Shown in pieces: positions 47,901-59,754 of a stretch of 64,000 bases of DNA. Source of the DNA: Blastomyces gilchristii SLH14081 (lineage: Eukaryota > Ascomycota > Eurotiomycetes > Onygenales > Ajellomycetaceae); assembly GCF_000003855.2 (NCBI RefSeq), contig NW_003101681.1:3737344-3801343 (forward strand), read 5' to 3'. The notes beneath the pieces were generated by a model. The model made no database searches and was not told where the DNA came from. It was given only the letters and a program-made list of their open reading frames with translations. The position numbers and the translations under genes were made by a program. Position 1 is the first letter of the stretch. Every line of letters begins with the position of its first letter.

Positions 47901-49720
47901 AATTTGAAATAATCATAGATTATAAGAATCTCAAATACTTCATAACTATCTGTAAACTCACTGAATAACAGATGTGATAATCTGAGTTCTTAAACTGCTT
48001 TCATTTTATAATACACTATCATTCTGACAGTCAGAACTTGATGACAGATGCTCTCTCATAATGAGAGCAAGATATGCTATTTAATGTAACAGACACTCAC
48101 TGAATGAACTAAGAGCACTGGCTCTTGAATCTGGAGATACTAGTTGATCAAGATGAAACAGCTCATAGCACTATACATACTTCTCTAATTAGAACTATAC
48201 ATGCTTCTTCAGTTAGAACTGTCACTGATATCTTAACTTCTTCTGAACCTATATTAGATGAGTTATAATATATAACAGCTCAAATTAATGAACTTCTCTG
48301 AGCACTCACTGAAGCAGTATAATAAGAAGCACTCTGATTTTTCTCAGAACTATGTATAAGAACTGATATCTCAGAATGTTCAATCAATAATAATAACACT
48401 CTATGATTCTGTGAATAATGCTGAGTCTCTCACTCTGAACTCTTATACATCTGAATAATGCAAGAGACACATGTTTCATATATAACTAATTATTCAGACT
48501 GTGAATAACTATATAGAATGATTTTCTGAGAGTTCTATTGACCTGAGATATTAAACAGTATCAGATGCTTTATCTGAAACTGCAACTGCTGTTCTTCTAT
48601 TATCTTATGAAAGAACTGTAGAAAAGATCTACTGAAATCACTTAATATCTCTAATAGAATCTGATGAGATATAGTGATTGACTTCACTATTGATTTATCT
48701 GAGAGTAAAGATTATAGAAATATTCTGATCATTGTTGACTGACTAAGTAAGAGTGTAATATTAAAATCTTGTGATAAGATGAATACTGAACAAGTCACTG
48801 AAGCTTTCTTACAGAGTTCATTCTATCAGATATATGAGTTGTCACAATTGATAGTATCAGATTAAGACTGTTAATTTGTCAGTATTCTCTGAACAAGAAT
48901 CTGTCAAGTTCTCAAGATTACACACTGTCTGTCAACTGTCTATTATCTTGAGATTGATAATGCATCAGAACAGACAATTCAGACTGTAAAGAATTATCTT
49001 TATAAGTTCTACAATTACTTACAAGATAATTGACATGATTTTCTTCTATACACAGAGGTCATTATCAATGATCAAGATGTTATTTCAACAAATATAAGTC
49101 TGTTCTTTTCTACACATGAATATCATATGAAAGTGTTGAATCTTCTAGAGATTACACAGTTCACACTGAACCTCTGCAGTTCAATTCAAATTACTGATAA
49201 TATAGTAATGAAGCTTCAAGACATCTGTGACTGAGCAGAGGCCTTCATGATAACTGTGAAACAAGATTAAGAAAATCAAATTAACATTCAATGAGATTCT
49301 GCAGAGCAGTATAAGATAGAAGACCTTGTATAATTGAATCTCAAGAATATACAAATCACATGTTCATCTTGTATACTAGATGATCATCACATCAGGTATA
49401 AAGTGATAGAAGTTCTAGATAGTCACAACTATTATCTTAACATATTATTAGTGATTTATGATATCTTTCACACAAGCTTGCTCTGCTGCATTGTCACTGA
49501 TCTGTTCTCTTTTCAACTGACTTTTGACTAACAGCCGCCAGGCATTATAGAAGAAGATAATGAGCTTGAGTGAGAGATTGAGAATATTCTTGATGAGAGA
49601 CCTCACAGCCGCAGCTGATAATATCTTATGAAATGAGTCAGCTATGATCAACTGACCTGAACTCTGAGTTCTGTATTATCTGAAACAGCAGTTCTTGACT
49701 GATGAGAACTGCTTCTGAAA
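44933..49720 (+). pseudogene. Gypsy A copy 3 gag-pol remnant
   Basis: Gag starts at ATG 44,933 (MSNNNMRESLNMSIDTVSQ). A zinc knuckle reads CINCN-x-SEHIAFNC at about 45,858-45,900 (CX2CX4HX4C). A protease-like segment lies near 46,140-46,300. RT spans about 46,900-47,500 (FCVNY.DLN, SLPLI-like SLINETLA, and an FTYLDNILIF block in which the second Asp of YLDD is Asn). RNase H shows TIVCYLEE and DYKNLKYF (47,850-47,940). Integrase shows a VIDFTIDLSES block (48,670), SKSVILKSCDKMNTEQ and the D,D,E-bearing region to 49,120. Trp and some Arg codons read TGA throughout, so no protein can be made. Confidence 0.85.
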
Positions 49721-49732
49721 CAGAGAAACTAA

Positions 49733-50045
49733 TGTGACAGGCTGCGTCTGATCAATTATATAGACTATTTCATTACACTTTACAGATTTCAATCACTTCA
49801 TTCTCAAATGCATACTCTCTGATTCTCAGTCATTCTCAATTGCTGATCCTCAGCCGCCATGAATGCGTACACTTCAATTCTTGATCATTCTCAATCACTG
49901 ATTCTCAGCCACTACATATGTGTATAAATATTCACTTTAATTGCTAATTCTTGCACTTTCTCTTTTCTTTCCTTCTCTAACATTTTTCTCTTTGTTATAT
50001 AAGACCTATATATTATACCAATCTATTCAGTGTAGATCTCTTACA
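49733..50045 (+). repeat. Gypsy A copy 3 3' LTR (313 bp)
   Basis: TGTGACAGGCTGCGTCTGAT...GTAGATCTCTTACA; same length as the 5' LTR. Confidence 0.9.
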
Positions 50046-50425
50046 AACTGAGTTATTTCTCTCTGATTATTATTATTATTATTCTTCAATTATAGATGTA
50101 TACAGTCAGAGACTATAACATCTATCTGAGAATTTTTAGTTCTCAGAGTATTTCCTATATCTATAGAGTCAACTATTATACATTTATCAATTTCAGATAT
50201 GCAAAATCAGAAAATTTAAGTCTAGAATATACAAACTGTTTATAAATTGCAGTATTTCAACATCTTCTGATACTTTGAAATTATTTGAAAATATCATGAC
50301 AAAGGAAAAGAGAACATAGTCTTAAAGATAGATATATTAAATAGATAGATAGAAAAGAATAGAAAGAAATAAGTATAGTAAAGAGAGATTTACAGAACAA
50401 GATCTCTGCAGTTTACACCTTAAGC

Positions 50426-50931
50426 TAGACTGACCGTGTGACCGTGTCTGGGACCAGGACCAGATTTTTTGATAGTCCCATTACCAATTCGACTGATCCC
50501 ATTACACGGTTTTAACATTAGATAGTAGTCTCATACTGTCTCAGTGAGACTTACTGTCTACTCTTGTCACATTTTTCAAATGGGACCATGATTTCCACTT
50601 CTCAATTTAAATTATTTTTATTGCTTTAAATGACTTTAAATCTCATTTGAGTGTTATCAAAAAGTGTTACTTTTTAAAAAATTAAAAATAGTCTAAAAAA
50701 AACCTTAAAATGTCTAAAAATAGTAACTTTATGCCAAGAATGAGACTAAATGGGACCAAATGAGACCACTTTCTCATTTTTTTCAAGTCATGGTTCTATT
50801 TTAAGATCTGATATATAGTCACTTTACATGTTTTTTTGATAGCCAGTCTCAGCGGGATTCACGCCAAGAAATGTATGGGATCAGATCAAATGGAATCAAA
50901 TGTGAAATTCATGATTCCAGAGGCCAGTCTA
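50426..50931. mobile_element. hAT-like MITE copy 4 (506 bp)
   Basis: TAGACTGACC...GGCCAGTCTA with the perfect 8-bp duplication CCTTAAGC (50,418-50,425; 50,932-50,939). Among the least mutated copies (GTCTGGGACCAGGACC intact), so useful as the reference for mutation patterns. Confidence 0.93.
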
Positions 50932-51544
50932 CCTTAAGCTATATACATATTTTAACACTCTATATAACTGACTGTCATCTCTGTTCTCTCAGATCTACTT
51001 CAGAGATTATTATTCTCTCTAAAGAGCTGCTGCTCAGCTAGCTTCTGTAACTAGCTTACTTATAAGTAAGATTCTCACTAAGAATAATATCAGAGCTATT
51101 CAATTCTAGTTAAGTCTCTAATCTTCTAGCTGTCAATCTCAGCATTTCAGCCTATCAATTGACTGTCATGATCTTGCTTGCACTAATCATCTATTAAGAG
51201 CACCTAGGTCTCATCTCATCTAGGTTCTTGCTAGGCCCGGGGTGTTCTAATTGAATAGTTTTTAAATATTGATTCTCTAGAAGTGAGTGTCTAGAGTGAG
51301 AGAGATGAGACCTGATCAGTTAAGCTTGATAATGATTTGCTATTCTGCAAGCACTCTAGATCTTAATCACTCTAGTACTGATCTAACTTAAAGCACTCAG
51401 AGGGCTGTTAACCCTAAGATCAGTGAGAATTAGTGCTCAGGAACCCCTGGGAAGAACATCTTAAGCTTGACAATGATTCACTATAGTGCACCTGAGGGCC
51501 CCTGATACTGTTTTATGACTTAACAGTGAAAGCTGTGATTAAGA

Positions 51545-51652
51545 TGACTGTTGCAGGGTTCAAACCTGCCCTCTCTTAGCATTCATTCCCCGGGGGGAAG
51601 GCCGCTAATTGGGGCTCCATGGTAGCGTAGTTAACCACTACGCCACCGGGCC
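51545..51652 (-). other. tRNA-like head of the short retroposon
   Basis: Minus strand begins GGCCCGGTGGCGTAGTGGTT. It has a perfect D-stem (GCGT/ACGC), an A-box TGGCGTAGTGG, and a perfect T-stem GCAGG/CCTGC around a TTTGAAC loop forming the B-box. The 3' side does not pair with the GGCCCGG start, and an extra ~30 bases lie between the anticodon region and the T-arm. It is therefore tRNA-derived rather than a tRNA gene. It differs in sequence from the head at 16,078-16,157. Confidence 0.7.
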
Positions 51653-51665
51653 TATTTCTCTCTGA

Positions 51666-51827
51666 GCCTACACTGCAAGATAAGAGATATAATGATTAAA
51701 GCGTAAATATGTTCTTAAAGCTGATACTTCTTAAGATGAGTGATCAGTGACTGTGAATGATTTCAATTATAAGAAAAAGAAAATATCTATAATATTCAGA
51801 AGTATTCTAACTAATTATACAGTGATA
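51666..51827. repeat. Spacer between nested insertions
   Basis: Part of the unidentified AT-rich host element. Ends with the TGATA target copy of Gypsy C copy 2 (51,823-51,827). No gene seen. Confidence 0.45.
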
Positions 51828-52085
51828 TGTAAGAAATCCTGCTTCTTGCTGATTCTTTACCTCTATTTCTATCTCTTGTGTAATCAATAGAGTTAGCAGC
51901 TCTTGACTACATATAACTATATAGACTGAAGTTTGCAAATACTATTTACAACTCAGCTTGAATTCTAATATATATTTAATCTCTACATTTTATCTTTTTA
52001 CTATGATTACTTCTAGTAGTTAACAGTATATATCATGTCAAGCTGCAAACATCTGAATAATTGTCTGTAAGTACTTATTTTTACA
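51828..52085 (+). repeat. Gypsy C copy 2 5' LTR (258 bp)
   Basis: TGTAAGAAATCCTGCTTCTT...GTACTTATTTTTACA. Confidence 0.9.
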
Positions 52086-55000
52086 TTTCAAGCTCTGTCA
52101 GTCAGCCACTGTCTATTGTAACTGAAAGAACTAGAAACTTATATACTTTAATCTCTGTAAACTCTACTGCAGATACTCAGAAGCAGTCACTTAGATCATG
52201 AATAATCTGTATAAAAAAAAGTCTCAGAGAACTTATTAACTACTGATAGAATATCATTCTCTGTATCTGTGATAGAGAAACTGTTTAAACTCATGAATGA
52301 ATTAATCTCAGTAAAGAACACTCTTGAGCATCTTTTATAAAATCAAGTTATTTTTCTACAAGAAATGCTTACTATCTGTAAATACTTTTACACTGAGTCT
52401 CTAGACATAATCTTCAGAAATATCTATAAACTAAAAAGAAACTTTCTCAAGCTGTGACTACTTAAGATTACTTACTGAATTACAATCTATAAAAGCTTTT
52501 ATAAGTTTGTATTTGAAATTAACTTACAAGTCTGACTGTGTAATATAAAAGATGAAGAAGCTATTATCTATAGAATAACAGACCTATACTATATTATAGA
52601 CAAGAATTGACTGAATTATCTAGAGAATAATTATAAGAGATTCTACTAATCTGTTCTTAAGATCTATCTAAAGAATAAGTTAAAAGACTCTGTAAACTGA
52701 ACAGAGAACATCTGAGCTACAATTATTAATATTAGAAAAAGAGATAAGAAATCTGATAAAGACTACTCACAGTACTTTATAAAATTATAGTGTGAATTAA
52801 GATCTGTGAAAACAGAGCTCTGAAATAAGATCTGAATGATAATATTTATAAAGAGACTGAATAAAGATATATGGAATAAGCTTATTAATTAAGACTCTAA
52901 GCTCTTGACTCTGAAGAAACTGATAACTCTTATTCACTGTTTACAGATCACTGTGAGAATTATAGAGTTATAGAGAGTAAATCACTGATCAGTCTTATAA
53001 GAGCCAGAGTAACAGAGAACAGATTTACTGAGAAAAGATAATAAGATATAGAGAGATTTATATCTAACTACTAAGCAGAGAGAGAGAGCTTTATAAACTT
53101 CTGTAAACAGAGTATATAACAGAGAGATTAAGAAAAAGAGTCTCTATTTTATCTGTTTTAAATTAGAACATCTTCATGCAAACTGTTCAGATAAATTAAA
53201 ATAGAAATTTAAGAAGTTATGAACAGAGTCAGTAACAGTCTTCTTAAGAGTTTTAAAGCTGATATCTGAATCTGTTACTTCTGCAATGAAAATGTATACT
53301 TATAGAGAGAGACTACACTGTGATACTACTACTCTGCAAGTATGAGAAGTATTAATAAAATCAGAATCTCAGGTCACTATAGTGTCTTAAAAGCTCACAG
53401 AGTGAATGAACTGAGTAATGAAAACTGAGAATCTACTCTTATAATAAGCAGAGTGAAAGAACTTAGATCTGAGAACTGAGAGACTTATAAAAGTTATCTT
53501 TGAATTATAAGATCTCTCTGAAACTTGAAGAAGATTTACAGAAACTGTTATTTTCACAAATATCACAGATAATATATACTTAGAACTTATATAACTTTAA
53601 AGACACAATCTGTATATAGCTATTTATAAGTCAGGTTTATACTTCTGATCAGTGTTAATAGACTTACTGACAGAGAAAAAATTAATTAATGCTGTAGAGT
53701 TAATTAGAGAAGACAAGCTTATCTATATAATAACTTTATAAATGTCTGAGAAGTTTACATTTATAAAAACTGAGTTTCAGATATCAGAGAAATACTGAGA
53801 TCTTATAAAGATATTTAGTTCAGATAAGATAGCTGATCTTTTATCTCACTATCAGAGAAATCTGATAATAAACTTAGTAGAAGAATAGAAACTCTTCTGA
53901 GAATCAATCTATAAACTCTCATACTATAAGGCAGAGATCTTACAGATGTATAAACAAGAATCTGAAGAATGACTTTATTCAATCTTTGTAGATCTCTGTA
54001 AGAGCCTCTATGATATTTATAAAGAAGAAGAATGAAGATCTCAGATTATATATAAACTATTATAATCTGAACTTCAAGATTACAAAGAGTTACTATTCTC
54101 TATCTCTGATTGAAAATGTAATTAACTGTCTTGTAAGAGCTATCATATTCACATAACTGAATGTAATTAATATATATACATGACTGTGAATATAGTCTGA
54201 GAATGAGTGAAAGACTGTGTTTAGAATCACACTGAGATTATTTAAATATCTAGTGATGTCTTTTGATTTGACTAATATTTCTATGATATTTTAGTCTTTT
54301 ATTAATAAAGCACTTCATGTATATCTGAATAACTTTATGATAATATATCTGAATGATGTGAGAATGTACTCTGTGAAGAAGAAAGAACACACTGAGTATA
54401 TATAAACTGTGTTAAAGATCTTAGATGAGATAGAACTGTATATTAAGCTTATAAAGTGTAACTTGAGTGTCTATTGAATTAATTTTCTAGAATATATAAT
54501 TATCACAGATGATATTCAGATAAAATCTTTACAGATTAAGACTATTCTATTATAATCAGAGTAATCTAGTATTTATATGATTCAGATCTTCTTAAGCTTT
54601 GTGAATTTCTTTAAACAGTTTATCTTTGTATTCATGAGAATCTTCTTAACTCTTACAGATATGCTGAGAAATGAAAATAAGAAGAAGTCATTCTATTAAT
54701 AAAGAATGAAAAGATTATTAAGAAGAGAGAGCTGTAAGAACTTTCTTATCTTAGAAGCTCACAGAGTCTTTGTAAGATTGAAATAGATATTTATAGATAT
54801 AGTAATACTGTTTCACTTTGATCTTGTACTCTTAATCAGATTAGAGATAGATATCTTTTTCTTTATAATTTCAGAAATAGTTTTATAACTATAGTTAAAT
54901 GATAACTGAGTTTCAGTGATTCTTTTCTTACAGAAGATATAACTCACAGAGATTAACTATAATATTTATAATCAGAAGCTTCTTATACCAGTGAAATTCT

Positions 55001-57700
55001 TTCATCACTGATATCACTATTTTAAGAGTCTTATGACAGTGATTACTGTTAGAACTGATTATAATAGCTTATAACAGTGTACTTTAATTAAGAAACTCAT
55101 ACAGTAGCAGATCTGATAAGCTCAGAGACTGAGTGAATTCTGATTCAAGATAGAGCATATCAAGAGAACTAAGAACTCAGTCAATAGACTCTCTTACAGA
55201 TCTGACTATAAGAAGATCAGAACAACAGACATAGAGTGACTAGAGAAGATAGAAAAGCTTTATAGAATACTCAGAGTGAGTGTTATAAAGAACTCGACTA
55301 AAGAGTCTCTTAATTCTCTATAAGAGAAGAGAGACAAGAAAGAAAAGAAGTCTATATAATTACTCTCTATAACACTGAGAGTTAACACTCTGAGAATCTC
55401 TGTGAGAATTCTTGAATAGAATATCTATAATCTGAAGAGTTTACAGACTTTGTGAAGTACTGTAGAAGATCTGATATAAGATAAAACAGAGTATAAGTCT
55501 GACTAAGATCTTCTATTCAGATTATTAGAACTGTAACTGAAGAATAAATATACTCAGTATATTTAGAAACTGCTTATAACAGAGATTAATTCTACAGAAA
55601 TAAAGAGTTAAAAAGACTTAAATAATCTCTTATAAAGAGAGAGTTGAATTTATATATCTGTAAATAAGTTTCTATATATAGAAGATATTAAAAGAAATTA
55701 TAACTCTTCTCTAGTAGATCATTTTATAGATACTAGAACTTATAAGTTACTTATAAGAAAATACTTCTGACTGATGATATGAGAGCTTGTAAAGAAGATA
55801 GTGAATTCTTATACTATTTATCAGAGTTCATAAGTAGTGTGATTCAGATTATATAAAGAACTTACTTCTCTACTCATCTCACAGAAATCTTGTGAATAGC
55901 TAGAAATAAATACTCTTGTAAGTCTCTCTGAAAGTAAGAATATATATAAGATCTACTTTAACAGTGTGCTGATAATAGTAGATTACTTTATTAAAATAAC
56001 ACACTGTATACTCATCTATAAGAACTTAAAGTTAAAGAATTTGACTTATATCTTTGACTGTGATGTGATCTGATTGCATAAATTATCTATGAATATTATT
56101 ATTATTATTATTATTATTCTTCAATTATAGATGTATGCAGTCAGAGACTATGACATCTACCTGAGAACTAAAAGTTCTCAGAGTTTTTCCTATATCTATA
56201 AAGTTAACTATTATACATTCACCAATTTCAGATATGCAAAATCAGAAAATTCCAGCTCAGAATACAAAAACTGTTTACAAATTGCAGTGTTTTAACATCT
56301 TCTGATACTTTGAAACCATTTGACAATATCATGACAAAAGAAAAGAGAACACAGTCTTAAAGATAGACATATTAAATAGATGGATAGAAAAGAATAGAAA
56401 GGAAAAAGTAAAGTAAAATAAAGAGAGACTGTAATGAAACAAATTATCAAAAGATAGTATATAGCTGTTTTAACAGACTATATCTGATCAATTTCCTCCT
56501 CTTCATATTCAGATATTTCTGAATTCAGTCATTTTCTTGTAGCTGCTTGAGTTTCTGATAGAAAGTCTATTAAGTATTTAATTCCTATCTCAGTTGAGAA
56601 TAAGAATCTCATATTTAATTGATTTAGATCATACTTCTCTTTCAATCTGACTCTGAGACTATTGTATAATGCACAGTGCATTACAATATGCTCAGAATTC
56701 TCATTTACATTGCAGAATAAGCATTCTATTGAATCAAATCTATCATCAAATCTTTACATATTATGAATATTATCTTAGATAGAGAATTAATCTTTACAGA
56801 GAAGTTCTGATCTGATCTAATAACTATACTCAAAATTTCATAAGATCTAAGCATGACTTTTTATTAACAGACAGATAATCAGCTAGAATATCTAATAAGT
56901 ATATTAAAACAGTATCTGCAGTACTTTATTAATCATAATCAGAATAACAGAGTGTATTTATTATTACTTACAGAGTTTATATATAACAACTTAAAATATA
57001 TTAGTATAGATAAAATCCTCTTTGAGATACTCACTAAGACTTACTTATAAATAATCTTCATGAATCTGTAAGAGTATACTATAGTATGTGATGATACTTA
57101 TAAATAAGCTCAGAGAATTCAGAATATTCAGGAGAAAGTGTATAAATTTTTAATAAAGACTCAAGAGTATCAAAAGAGATACTATAACTCTAAGTATATT
57201 ATAAAGAGTTTTAAGAAAGATGATAGAGTCTGACTGAGTCTGAAAAACATTATTATATGAAGATCAATTAAGAAACTGAATCTCTTATGAATAGAGTCTT
57301 ATAAGATTATAAAGAAAGTTAGCTTACAGTTCTATAGATTAAAACTGTCATTTGAGTTATAGATAAATAATATTTTTTATATCTCTTTACTCTGTGAATA
57401 TAAGAAATTCTTAGAAGATAACTCTGTGACTCATTACTCTGTTCATGAAGTACTAGAGAGTAAAAGAAAATATCAGATTAAAGAGATTATTAACTCAGAG
57501 AAGTGAGATTATAACCTCTGATTCAAGCTTCAGTGATAAGAATATTCTGATAAGATAAATGAGTTCATTTAAGAATTATCTGAACAGATACAATATCTGT
57601 GACAGCTGAGATATAACTTTCATATCATGAATTCTAACAAGTCAGAATGATATAGTCTTCATTAAGAATCTGATTATAATAAAGATATTAACACTGTTAT
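52086..57700 (+). pseudogene. Gypsy C copy 2 gag-pol remnant with chromodomain
   Basis: Order on the plus strand: Gag, with a zinc knuckle at about 53,143-53,190 reading YFICFKLEHLHANC (first Cys now Tyr). A protease-like region at 53,540-53,760. RT at about 54,000-54,560, with FIKKKNEDLRLYINYYNLN, YLVMSFDLTNISMIFQSFIN and an IIYLNDVRMYS block where YLDD reads YLND. RNase H to about 55,100. Integrase at 55,740-56,090 continuing at 56,774-57,200 after the LINE. A chromodomain-like segment at 57,435-57,560 (HEVLESKRKYQIKEIINSEK). Every domain has stops. Chromodomains are typical of the chromovirus branch of Ty3/Gypsy. Confidence 0.8.
56100..56761 (-). mobile_element. 5'-truncated LINE copy (662 bp) in Gypsy C copy 2
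   Basis: Flanked by the 12-bp duplication TATGAATATTAT (56,088-56,099; 56,762-56,773). The uninterrupted site is visible in Gypsy C copy 1 near 33,560. It contains the (TAA)n tail, the 3' UTR and the last part of the ORF. Its 3' hairpin (56,161-56,181) has loop TAAAA where other copies have TTTTA. Confidence 0.9.
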
Positions 57701-57883
57701 TTATAAATTCTAGTCTGTAAAGATGATGAATTTTTACTGAGATGAACAGTTCACAGTCTATACAAAGAGAAGAAGAAATCATATTCTTATTAAAAGCTAA
57801 AAAACAAAGAAAATAAAAACAGAACTGTGAATATAATTTAGAGATTAATAAAGAAAAAATAAAGAAAACTCATACTTACATTC

Positions 57884-58069
57884 TTAATATTCATAATACT
57901 TAACTTCTCTATGACTATTAATTTCTCTTTTCAAAGAAGCAGAGAGTATTATATCTGTGATACAGATAATTGTTATATTTAATATAAAGATCATTAGAAA
58001 TACACAGACTTTAAGAGAGCTGAATATCAGAGTGTGTACAGTTGCAGCAGAATCTTGAGAACTGATCAT
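57884..58069 (-). other. Antisense open frame in Gypsy C copy 2 (61 codons)
   Basis: MISSQDSAATVHTL start and a hydrophobic segment ILNITIICITDIILSASL, homologous to the plus-strand frame at 31,044-31,316. It stops earlier here, 4 codons after EVKYYEY begins. Function unknown; see the copy 1 entry. Confidence 0.3.
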
Positions 58070-58385
58070 CTATAAATATAATCAGATATCTTTTATAAAG
58101 CTGTGTTCACTCTCTTAGTTATACTGAAGCTTGAAAACAATTGAGATATAGAGAGAGAGCTCATCTGCTTAGATTAACTTCTATTATGAATTTATAGTAT
58201 TCACATTGCTTTAATTACCTGGATTTTGCAGGTATCTGAGAACTCATCTCTCATTGACAATGAGATTGTAGAAATGCGCTGCAGTGCAAGAACTATTAAT
58301 AGAAAATCTAGATATATTTACATATATCTGATCAGAGATTATATAAGTAGAAAGAGAATGATTATAGATCTGTGAGACTGCAGGA

Positions 58386-58960
58386 GACACTGGCAGCACT
58401 GAAACCTTTGCAGAAACTATTAGCTAGAATCTGTAAGAAATTACTTACAGAGAGACTTATAGCAAAGAGTGAGACTGCACTGCTGAGAGCTTAAATCTAA
58501 TCTGAGAGATATATGAAGTTAGCTACTAATCTGAAGATTGAGTGTGATGAGAGATTGAAGAGAAATGAAGATGTTATTATGAGTAATAATACCTCTACTT
58601 TATCAGCTGATAAAAAGCAATCAGAGAAGTTACAGAGACACTCATGAGAAGCTCAGCAGTAATCAGATATTATTTACAAAGATATTGAAATTAAAAAAAT
58701 CTTTATTCTTGAGAAGTTCTTAAATTAAGATATAATTATTGTTAGAAACACTATCTCTCTGTTATCTAAATGAAAACACGTTATGAATAAATAAGAATAC
58801 TCATAGTTTGTGAGAATGAGAGCTGTTACAGAAAAAGAGAAAAGAAGATGAGACTTTATAAACAGATCTGAGATATTTATACTACTCTAGAGAGATTTGT
58901 TTACACTATAAGTGATCTCATAGAACAGTCACATCACTCTAGTAAATAAAAAGTGATTAT
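58386..58960 (+). pseudogene. Extra 3' ORF of Gypsy C, unknown family
   Basis: Downstream of the chromodomain, one plus frame reads LAALKPLQKLLARICKKLLT, SETALLRA, then KLATNLKIECDERLKRNEDV and, after a few stops, KHVMNK and VRMRAVTEKEKRRDF. Copy 1 preserves the same frame (30,400-30,730, minus) with mostly conservative differences, which supports real coding before decay. It is helix-rich and charged. Not a known Gypsy domain to me; env-like or captured host sequence are possibilities. Confidence 0.45.
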
Positions 58961-59491
58961 GAATTACAGGCCTGAATCTTTCTATATAACTACAAAGAGT
59001 GATTACAGACCGTAGATATCTTGATTTTATAATTCTACAGAGTTGATAAAAGAATGAAAAATTTCTTACAACTCTACAGAGTCAAAGAATGATGATTTAT
59101 ATGAATGAGTGAAATATCAACTTATAAATACTTCTCTTTAATGAGAGTGATCTCATAGAAAGTAATTTATCTGTGAAATGAATCTGTGTGATGATCACAT
59201 AAGAATCTTACAGAAAAATAATTGAAGATTAACTGAAACTCTTCTGTATAAAAGATATAAGATTAATCTGTATAATAGTCAGAGAAAGATCTGTAGACTA
59301 TAAAGAATCTTATAAAATAAGAACCTGAGTGACAGACTCTTTTCTCTTCATAGTAACAAGAGGTTTTTCCTCACTGAGATTGTTTATAGATGTGAAGAAT
59401 TTTTAATGAGTATCACTGCACTGCTGAGTCTGATTGTATGAACTCACTCAGTGAAAGACTTCACAGACAAAGCCTTAGAGAGAGAATGATA

Positions 59492-59749
59492 TATAAGAAA
59501 TTCTACTTCTTATGAATTCTTTATCTCTATTCCTATCTCTTGTGTAATTAATAGAGTTATTAGCCCTTGACTGCATCTAACTATATAGACTGAAGTTTCT
59601 GAATACTATTCACAACTCAGCTTGAATACTAATATACATTTGATCTCTACATTTTGTCTTTCTACTGTGAATACTTCTAGTAGTTAACAGTACATATCAT
59701 GCCAAGCTGCAAACACCTGAATAATTGTCTATGAGTACTTATTCTTACA
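59492..59749 (+). repeat. Gypsy C copy 2 3' LTR (258 bp)
   Basis: Begins TATAAGAAATTCTACTTCTT (TG to TA) and ends GAGTACTTATTCTTACA. Confidence 0.9.
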
Positions 59750-59754
59750 TGATA

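Larger units (their letters stand above)
44303..50045 (+). mobile_element. Gypsy A copy 3, complete (5,743 bp)
   Basis: 313-bp LTRs at both ends and the perfect duplication AACTG (44,298-44,302; 50,046-50,050). It contains Gag, protease, RT, RNase H and integrase regions in Ty3/Gypsy order. It is the reference copy for copies 1 and 2. Confidence 0.93.
50067..51652 (-). mobile_element. Short tRNA-headed retroposon with LINE 3' tail
   Basis: Flanked by the perfect 13-bp duplication TATTTCTCTCTGA (50,054-50,066; 51,653-51,665). On the minus strand: a tRNA-like head (51,652 to about 51,545), a ~600-bp body, a hinge with GCTTAAGG, then ~350 bp matching the LINE 3' UTR including its hairpin (50,125-50,145), and a (TAA)n tail. 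A MITE (50,426-50,931) sits inside. Without it the element is about 1.07 kb. The body resembles that of the 4-kb element near its 3' part (CTGAGAGRACAGA, GGTCAGTTAWATAGAG, GCTTAAGRTG). No coding capacity. Confidence 0.87.
51828..59749 (+). mobile_element. Gypsy C copy 2, complete (7,922 bp, chromovirus-type)
   Basis: 258-bp LTRs (51,828-52,085; 59,492-59,749) with the perfect duplication TGATA (51,823-51,827; 59,750-59,754). It encodes decayed Gag, protease, RT, RNase H, integrase and a chromodomain-like segment, followed by an unusually long 3' part. A truncated LINE is inserted at 56,100-56,761. Inverted relative to copy 1. Confidence 0.93.

Noticed and set aside
44303..50045. Active retrotransposon
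   Set aside because: LTRs and duplication are intact, but gag and pol contain dozens of stops, mostly TGA, and changed catalytic residues.
44303..50045. Alternative genetic code reading TGA as Trp
   Set aside because: The Opi1 and RdRP genes use TGG for Trp and have no internal TGA. In the transposons Arg, Gln and catalytic Asp codons are also damaged, so mutation explains the TGAs.
51545..51652. Cellular tRNA gene
   Set aside because: The acceptor ends do not pair, extra bases separate the arms, and it lies inside the 13-bp duplication of a retroposon.
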